Shown here piece by piece: positions 57,047 to 64,000 of a DNA stretch of 64,000 bases. Where the stretch lies: positions 2,603,501 to 2,667,500 of the forward strand of contig JADLSH010000145.1 of the NCBI GenBank assembly GCA_016169945.1, in the 5' to 3' direction. The notes beneath the pieces were generated by a model. The model searched no databases. It was not told where the DNA came from and was given only the letters and a program-made list of their open reading frames with translations. This stretch comes from Trachythela sp. YZ-2020 (lineage: Eukaryota; Cnidaria; Anthozoa; Malacalcyonacea; Clavulariidae). Each line of letters starts with the position of its first letter. Position 1 is the first letter of the stretch. Both the position numbers and the translations under genes were made by a program.

Positions 57047-57112
57047 CACAGACACAGCACAGACACAGCACAGACACAGCACAGACACAGCACAGACACA
57101 GCACAGACACAG
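57047..57112. repeat. 11-bp minisatellite AGACACAGCAC
   Basis: Six tandem units with almost no variation. The minus-strand open frame across it (a repeating Cys-Val-Leu pattern) is a repeat artefact. Confidence 0.92.
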
Positions 57113-57433
57113 TGGCGATCCCTTAGTGAACAACAGTAAAGTATGAGAAAGTTATCATGCACCTTCTCTCAATGAACATCCATGCATCTACTGCATGATG
57201 GTGCTGGTCAAACTCACGTATAGTGCAAGATTTGGTGTAGTATAATATACAGTTATAATGCATATCCATACAGTTAGCATCTCTTAGTGAACAAAAGCAA
57301 AGTAAGAGAAAGTTATGCATGATCATTCAATGAACAACCATCTCCTGCATGATAGTGCTCAGTGAAACTCACCTATATGCAAGATTTGGTGTGGCTTAAT
57401 ATTCCGTTCTAATGCATATCCAGTTACAAGTCC

Positions 57434-58539
57434 TTAACTGTAAACAACAGTAAAGTATGAAGAAAACAATTCTTCACATTGTGCTATATCCCTTAGAGCA
57501 ACTAAAATAACTAATCTAACATGAAGTACTTCAGATTTATATATCCTGAAACTATAGTTCACATTAGGAATATACTTTAAATATTGGAGAGGAAAATTGC
57601 TTGGGATATCCAACTCCTGGTAGGTTACATTAGCAGGAAATTCACGTGTGCCATTATTCACATATTGTCCAATTGCTAGGAGGTTGTAGGGACTAGGTGT
57701 GAGCCATGACATGTCACATGTGAAATAATTACCAACCAAATCTCTATGACCGCACGATCTGATGAAGCAAAATTTAGTATTTGATGTATATCGTCACATT
57801 AAAGACCAACAATAAAAACTTGTATACAATTACACTTTTCCAATAATTACACTTTTCCAATAAATCGTACCTATAAATCATTCTGGATAAACCTGTGTCT
57901 TTACCATCAATTAACATGCCATCAATGCATCTGAAGACAAATGAATTGGCCAATGACTGAAAGAATATTGGTTCGTGACATTGGTATACTGTCCCTGGTT
58001 ATAACAAAAATATAAGAAATGCATACACGCACATACTAGTATAGTGTAAATATTTGCCTGTCCCAGTTATGATTATCTAATAAAATAATACATATATAAT
58101 GCTATTTTCCGGTGAATAATGTCATAGAACGTGCGAGTACTTGAATATTTTACAAGATTTAATGCTTTATATAACTCTTTATGGTTGGCAAATTTTAGAA
58201 TACCATGGTCTAATTGTTAAATATAGTTGGTAGATAGAACAGTTTGAGCAATGGTTATTTACAAAGATGGTATTAATTTCGATCATACCAGGATATATGG
58301 AAACAAGGCTTCCTTTCTTTACTTTACCACTTGAGACAAAAACTCCTGTTCCTGAAACTTTGCTTGGTGAACGAGTGATTGAGAAGCCAAGAGCATTCTC
58401 CATTATTTGCTCATACGAAGTTGTTTTGTCTCTAACATCATGTTTGTCAAGTTCACTGAAGTATCTCTCTAAGGTGTTGAGAGCTGTTGTTTCGTGAATG
58501 GCTTTATCATTTGATGGCCCAAGAAGTTTTCTTACTTGC
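57434..58539 (-). CDS. SETD9-like SET-domain protein, 5' exon missing, apparent frameshift
   Basis: Minus-strand exons: 58539-58289, 57995-57871 and 57758-57434. The first encodes a helical stretch, then LGFSITRSPSKVSGTGVFVS and KGSLVSIYPG. The second completes GTVYQCHEPIFF...ANSFVFRCIDGMLIDGKDTG. The third holds DMSWLTPSPYNLLAIGQYVNN, ANVTYQELDIP, VALRDIAQCEELFSSYFTVV and a stop. GQYVNN and EELF-YFTV are SET catalytic-fold hallmarks, and order and spacing match SETD9, a putative lysine methyltransferase. In exon 2, TTCTTTTCAG has one T too many relative to the frame, placing a stop soon after. This could be a pseudogene, an assembly error in a T run, or an unusual splice. The first coding exon upstream of 58539 was not resolved. 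Confidence 0.75.
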
Positions 58540-59278
58540 CTGTTTGTTAATATAAAGGTATATTTCACACGTTGTACACTAAGAAATATTAATACATACA
58601 ATGGTCCTAATAGCATAACAAAGTGCTACCTAGACACGATGCAGTGATCGGAATGTTCCATTGTCTTTTCATTGTTTTGAAAATGCCACTGTTCTCCATA
58701 TTTACATGTTTTTTAAGTTATGGAAAGGGCCTATTATTCTGGTATTTTTATGTTTCCAAACTACAAATATTCATATTTTCTTTTCTCAGTGACAATCATA
58801 AAGGATTACCGAATTGGTAATTATTTTATAAAATAACGATAAAGAAACAACGGACATTTTAAAAACCCCGCGAAGCGCCTAAAATTTTCCGTGCATGATT
58901 GTCTCACCCTGCACGGGTACTGACCAATCACAGCTCGCGTAGTAAACATGTTATTTTATAATATACAATCATATACGAGTTCGCTTCTGTGCGGAGGTTT
59001 GAAGTCTAAGACTTTTACCAGTGGTTAGACTACAAGTCTAGGTCTGGCTTGGCCAGGTTGTTGCTTCACTGATTGGGTGACCAGTTTGATCAGCTAATTA
59101 GTGTAAGCCAAATGAAGCCAAAGGCATTAACAATGTTGTTATCTGTGACTGTTTATGCTTACGGGCCAAGTCCGTATTTAAGTTGGCGTTCATCAATTAG
59201 AGTTTTTCCTTTTCACCATGCATGTGTCAGTGAAGGTAGGCAGCAGACTCGGACACTACATAAGACACTGTTAGGAGA
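58540..59278. other. 5' flank of SETD9-like gene
   Basis: A first exon is expected here on the minus strand. A candidate with ATGGAGAACAGTGGC ending GTCTAG|GTAGC near 58640-58700 has the wrong phase. CpG words and a CCAATCA-type site occur around 58880-58960. Confidence 0.35.
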
Positions 59279-59470
59279 TGGCATTACGATTTATTACACG
59301 GTGGCAGCCTAAAATCAGGAGAGTGAATAGAGGCAGGAGAAAGACAACCTATGTCGATACCTTGTTGAAATATGTTGGATGCCTGGAGAAATCCACGAAG
59401 GATCGTGAAACCTGAAGGAGTATTGTAACTGGTGTCCGATCGAGAGGTCGACATAGTTGAGTTGAATTCT
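59279..59470 (+). mobile_element. LINE C-terminal fragment
   Basis: The frame reads TRWQPKIRRVNRGRRKTTYV then DTLLKYVG. This is like the terminal R-NRGRR-TYVDTL segment of reverse transcriptases from RTE/LINE-like craft elements. Very short and inactive. Confidence 0.55.
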
Positions 59471-59865
59471 TGTTGCTAAGTCGTTTTCAGTCAGGCAAAA
59501 TACGAAATTTTCTCTCGTCTTTCTCCAACACTTGAGTTTTTAAGAGCTACACCTTTGTTACATCTTTTAGGACCTAAAAATCCAAACTTGTAGCGTGTCC
59601 TTAATTTCCTTCCTGCCTATTATATATCGTCGGAACCACAGATGTGTAAAACTGGCGCTCTTTGAGCTTTTGTGTACCTTCATATTGTTTACTACATCAT
59701 GTGTCCTGGCACAAGATATGTTCATGGAGTCTCCTCAAGACAAAAACAATGCACATTCGCAAATCGGACTGTAAATCTTGAAATACCGATAGTTTCTGAA
59801 CCCGATTTCCCCAAATTGTTACATTAATTATTAGTTACTGAATAAGTTGAATTTGTTATTTTTCC

Positions 59866-60090
59866 AACATTGTAAGTTGTGCGCATGCTCACATCACTTT
59901 AATACATAAAGACACTGTACTTTTATAATGATATTTGTTGTAAGTTGTTGAATAAACGGGAACTCTTCTTTTAGTCCCGATTAACAACTTTTGAAACAAA
60001 TCGAGGGTTCGTCGTTGTCCAACATTGTAAGTTGTGCGCATGCTCACATCACTTTAATACATAAAGACACTGTACTTTTATAATGATATT
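59866..60090. repeat. imperfect tandem duplication
   Basis: ccaacattgtaagttgtgcg and the next 65 bp or so occur twice, about 148 bp apart (59868 and 60018). Between them lies gttgttgaataaacggg, with partial inverted similarity. Confidence 0.75.
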
Positions 60091-60134
60091 TTATGTGTTC
60101 ACAGTTGAATAAACAGTCGGAACTACGATCATGT

Positions 60135-60331
60135 TCATCAAACTTTTGCCAAAAAGCTCGTTCTAGTTCGTTGTTCAAAAGTTCATAATGAAATTCACAA
60201 ACAGTTTGTAAACTGAGCATTTGATTGGCTACCTTTTTTTAGTAGCCAATCAGAGGGTTTGTTTACAAACCTGCTTGTGAATTCATTATGAACTTTTGAA
60301 CTGTTCGAATATTTTGGCAAAAGTTTGATGA
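60135..60331. mobile_element. palindromic MITE, about 197 bp
   Basis: TCATCAAACTTTTGCCAAAA at the left and its complement at the right. Further inner pairs (TTCAAAAGTTCATAATGAA, GATTGGCTAC/GTAGCCAATC) leave a loop of about 10 bp. It partly overlaps the start of the following LINE tail. Confidence 0.8.
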
Positions 60332-60621
60332 AATCGACTGTAATACGGACTAGAGGTTACCACAATGACGTCATTTCGGTTTCTATGAATATCCTTGACT
60401 ATGTTGACGAAGTAAAATCTCCACATAACTTGAGAAACACAGAACTTTCTTATAAGCCCCGTTTTGCTAGAACGAATGTTCTGAAGTTCTCATATTTTCA
60501 CAGGACTACTGAATCTTGGAACACTTTGCCTCTGTTTATACGTGAGGCAAGTTCAATCGACTCCTTCAAAAAGAGTGTATCTTCCTACTTATTTGAATTA
60601 GAACAGACAAGTACTTATTAA
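60325..60621 (+). mobile_element. LINE 3' coding tail
   Basis: The frame encodes SPHNLRNTELSYKPRFARTN then FSYFHRTTESWNTLPLFIRE and SFKKSVSSYL. This is the terminal block of CR1/L2-type polyproteins. Confidence 0.8.
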
Positions 60622-60635
60622 TACTATTAATAGGT

Positions 60636-60779
60636 TATTGACCGAGCGTGAGGTCTGTACAGTGAAATATCGGACCGAAGTTTTTTAGTACGGACCAAGC
60701 GAGTGCAGCGAGCGCGGTCCGTACTAAAAAACAGAGGTCCGATATTTCACTGTACAGACCGAACAAGCGAGGTCAATAA
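60636..60779. repeat. 144-bp perfect-like palindrome
   Basis: TTATTGACCGAGCGTGAGGTC and its complement, with inner CTGTACAGTGAAATATCGGA and TTTTTTAGTACGGACC pairs, form an almost continuous hairpin around gcgagtgcagcgagcgc. Probably a MITE. Confidence 0.8.
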
Positions 60780-60783
60780 ACTG

Positions 60784-61095
60784 TTTATTATATGGCTCTT
60801 GAGATTGATTCTTAAATTAATTACTATAAGGCATAAACAAGAATTTTTCGCCACCTTTCATGTTGAGACATGAAATGGCTTCCTCATTAGCTATTCTGTT
60901 ACTTTTTTCGAACAACGACGGTTGTTTGTCAGTTTGGCTTCCATAACGATGGGCATTTAAATTTAAACTTTAATTTTTTTAATACGGGACACCGGTCCGG
61001 ATAACTAGTTATCCGGACCATGGTCTGGATACGGCTTTTATCGGACCGCTCGCTAGCCAATCAGAACCGCAGATTTCATAAAGCCATATAATAAA
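60784..61095. mobile_element. TIR element with TTATTATATGGCT ends
   Basis: TTATTATATGGCT and AGCCATATAATAA bound about 310 bp. The interior contains ccggataactagttatccgg and a ggtccggat-type inverted pair. It sits directly beside the previous palindrome. Confidence 0.6.
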
Positions 61096-61689
61096 TAAGT
61101 TTATAAGTTAATTTCATATTGACTGAAATAAGGCTCGATGAAGACACATTGACTACTTGCTATATTTACAAAATTCCACTTTATGATATATACCAAAATC
61201 AGAAGATTGTTAGCTTTTCAAGATCGTCTTTTTATCCTATGTTCTCTGAATCTGGCTCATGGCATATGAAGAGAAAACACTGAATCCTCTAATGTTCCTG
61301 TTCCAGAGTAGCAAAGCAAGAACTGATTCTTGCTCTGTTACTCTGAAACAGTAAATGTGACTTGTGTTTGCCAACAATGGTTGCAACAATTTTTTTACAA
61401 ATTCCAGGATGACATGGCGCTCGCCAGACTTTATGATCTTTTAGTGCTTTTATTGTAGATTTTAAGTTGACTTCCACTGTGTGTATGTGAACAGCGCTGC
61501 GATAATCTGATACTATCATGTCGTCATTCTTGTCAGAAATAGTCAAGCTGCGTAGGTTTATGATTTGAATCCATCTCGTTTAAACCTAAATTTCAAATGT
61601 CCTGTGTTGTAACAAACATACACTTGCTCATCCAAATCTATTTTTTAAACATATTTTTACATACATAATTTATTCAAGAAAAGAAAACC

Positions 61690-63990
61690 TTGAAAATGGA
61701 AATGGAGAGGTTATCCCTATTTTAACGATTCCCTAACATAAAACAAAAATTATTTACAAAAGGTACTTGTTGTAGTTGATGCTTCCAGCCTCTACTACGT
61801 CCTTAGGTAGGTAGTTCCATTCTGCAATAATTCTTACAAACGAATATTTATAACAATTGCATTTAGCAAGCTTGACATATAGTTTATAATTATGTTTCGC
61901 TCTAGTACGCCCTTTGGCTAATTCAAAGAAAGCATCGAAGTCAACTTTATTGATCTGAAATACTGTCTTATAGCATTCAATTAGAGAGAAAATAAAGTCT
62001 TCGTTTTTCCAATGACCAATGTTGACCAACTTAGAATCGAACATCTTTTTTCATAACTCATCTCTCTTGGTTTCTGTCTGAGAGTAATTCTGGTGGCTCT
62101 CCTTTGAACCTTTTCTAGTGCCTGTTTGTCCTTAACTAAGTGTGGGGACCATACTGGTACTGCGTATTGCAATGTTGGTCTCACAAGTGATTGTATAACA
62201 TTGAGAAGACTGATTTATCCACTGTAGTACCAACCGTACGCTTAATAATCCCTAGTACTTTATTTGCTATACTCACGATGTTGACTCCACGATGCGATTC
62301 TAAGGTAATTCCAAGGTCTAGCTTTGACATGATTTACTGATTTTGATGCAAGTACCAGATAATGAGTAAACTGGAGTAGAGTTGTCACGTTTATGAGTGA
62401 TGCGCATCGTTTCACATTTGTCCAGGTTAAAAGGTAATTGCCATGTCGTAGACCTGCATTCATTAAGGCGAACAAGGTCTGATTGTAAGTTTTGCTCGTC
62501 GGCTACTCCGTCATTAATTTCTCTGTAGAGTTTAGTATCGTCTACATACAACTTAATTTTTGATGTTATTGAATTTGAGATATCATTGACGTAAATTAGA
62601 AAGAAAATTGGACCTAAAATAGTTCTTTGAGGTATGCCGGACTTAACGTGTGACCATGATGAATGGGTTCCACGAACTACAACACGTTGCTTTCGAAAAG
62701 TTAAAAACAGTCTTTCGTGAGGTACGCGTCGAAAGCTTTGGAAAAGTCTAATAAAACTACGTCCGTAGGCCTTGATTTATTTCGAGGCCTTGATTTATTT
62801 CAAGACTTTGTCCAGTCGTCAAAGCAAGACAGCAACTGAGTAAGAGTAGATTTTCCGCTTAAGTATGCTTGTTGATTTGCATTGAATATATTTTGATCTA
62901 ACCAGAAATTAACCATTCTGTTTTTAACAATTTTTTCACCAATTTTGATTACCATTAATGTGAGTGAAATCTGATGGTAATTGTTTCTACTGTCTTTGCG
63001 GCCTTTTTGAATAATGGAGTTATATTTGCAACTTTCCAGCTACTAGGCAATTTCCCTGTCGAGAAAGATTTATTTAACAACATACAACATACACAATGAT
63101 GACGATATTTCAGATGCGCATCATTCACTGATTCAGTATTCTTGGCGATATGCCATCACGATATTTCCACTTCATTTACACTACATTGAATATAGGAAAG
63201 TTTTCTTCACAAATGTTGTCCCACTCAGGAAAGTCCTCAATATTTTCCTCTGTGAAAACCGAAGAAAAATATTCGTTCATACCCTCAGGGCCTCTCAGCT
63301 ATACTCAGATCATCTGTTAGTATTGTACCATCTACATCAAGGGAAACTAGGACGTTTGTTCCTCTACGTTTAGATTTGACATAACTCCAAAAAGGTTTCG
63401 GGTTTAAATTTTCGTTTTGTTCCTTCGCTAAATCTGCAATGTAAGTCCTCCTGGCAGAGTTACAAGCTGCTTTCATAGAATTTTTAATGTTCTGTATGTA
63501 ACCCAAAGGTCAGGCTTATCTAGTCGTTTTGCTTTCTTATACAAAGCCTTTCTTTGTTTACAAAGTGCTAATAGTTCTTTAGTTATCCATAGTCAGTTAT
63601 GTTTACGATTTTCTCTTTTCTTTGGGATGCACTCATCCATAGCAGTAAACAAAAGATCCCTCCACGCAGACCAGTTTTCTTCTATGTTAATATTTTAACT
63701 TCTGTGATTTCCGTTTCGTGTACGGTGATCCAGTTAATAAAAAAGTTACCGAGTTATGGTCTGAGAAAGGTTCACCTACTGATAAATTACTTATTATATC
63801 CGGTGAACTTGTCAACACGAGATCCAAAATATTTTGTTCTCTAGTAGGACATTCAATCAACTGACTCAAAAATTGTTAAGGGGAGCTTTTTGGTATACTA
63901 GGTAACAAGCGCTCAAAACTTGCTAAATGGTGAAAACAAGCTAGTTATTGACATGCTAATTCTTTAGAAATTCAGAGTTGAAAGGTATGA
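61690..63990 (-). mobile_element. decayed CR1/L2/Jockey-type LINE, runs past window end
   Basis: Minus-strand blocks in order: endonuclease end (LIECPTREQNILDLVLTSSP, FSDHNSVTF, 63869-63687); linker (KPFWSYVKSKRRGTNVLVSL, 63506-63285); palm MYVDDTKLYREI (62551) followed by NLDKCETMRI; then MRPTLQYAVPVWSPHLVKDK and the tail RTRAKHNYKLYVKLAKCNCY...IIAEWNYLP. Each block is in a different frame with stops between, so the copy is dead. Plus-strand open frames in this part are shadows. Confidence 0.82.
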
Positions 63991-64000
63991 TCGACTCATT

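Noticed and set aside
56924..57133. Cys-rich open frame (minus) that could suggest a small secreted peptide
   Set aside because: The Cys-Val-Leu periodicity comes entirely from the AGACACAGCAC minisatellite.

Overview
This window is eukaryotic, AT-rich and gene-poor. Several genes with GT-AG introns are embedded in a dense layer of retrotransposons and short inverted-repeat DNA elements. MIER-like and SETD9-like genes, L2/CR1-type LINEs, Penelope-like elements (PLEs) with hammerhead ribozymes, and many MITEs point to a metazoan, most likely a cnidarian such as an anthozoan. That placement is an inference; no species is claimed.

Layout. 1-6.7 kb: mostly intergenic, with a 20-bp minisatellite, an 8-bp-TSD MITE and a PLE-derived fragment. 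6.8-9.4 kb: a divergent gene pair, with the first exons of a MIER-like gene on the minus strand and a small GGWW-motif membrane protein on the plus strand, about 200 bp apart. 9.4-18.6 kb: a repeat graveyard with a hAT MITE, three (TAA)n-bounded copies of a retrotransposon carrying an endonuclease-like domain, and nested LINEs interrupted by a Harbinger-like MITE. 19.5-29.1 kb and 32.8-55.9 kb: two tandem copies of one gene encoding a PPM/PP2C-type phosphatase-like protein (CG9801-like). Both have intact predicted reading frames (564 and 562 aa) and identical intron phases. 57.4-58.5 kb: a SETD9-like SET-domain gene on the minus strand with an apparent one-base frameshift. 59-64 kb: LINE remnants and palindromic MITEs.

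The second intron of the downstream PP2C copy is about 12.8 kb longer than that of the upstream copy. Almost all of the excess is one transposon island (about 35.27-48.0 kb). The island holds two different PLEs (one with YVDD, one with YRDD), a nearly intact LINE between tandem PLE terminal repeats, and a 3-kb foldback element inserted into a PLE with a 6-bp target duplication. The PLE terminal repeats carry complete hammerhead ribozyme motifs.

The most notable gene-level observation is an intronic alternative promoter and first exon (octamer, TATA box, short ORF) found in both PP2C copies. Its splice donor has the phase needed to join exon 3. TATA boxes at the upstream and internal promoters appear to have degenerated reciprocally in the two paralogues, which suggests division of expression. 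A second theme is that five unrelated minisatellites all have an 11-bp unit. All exon structures were deduced from splice signals, phase and family similarity by eye; no transcript or database search was available.
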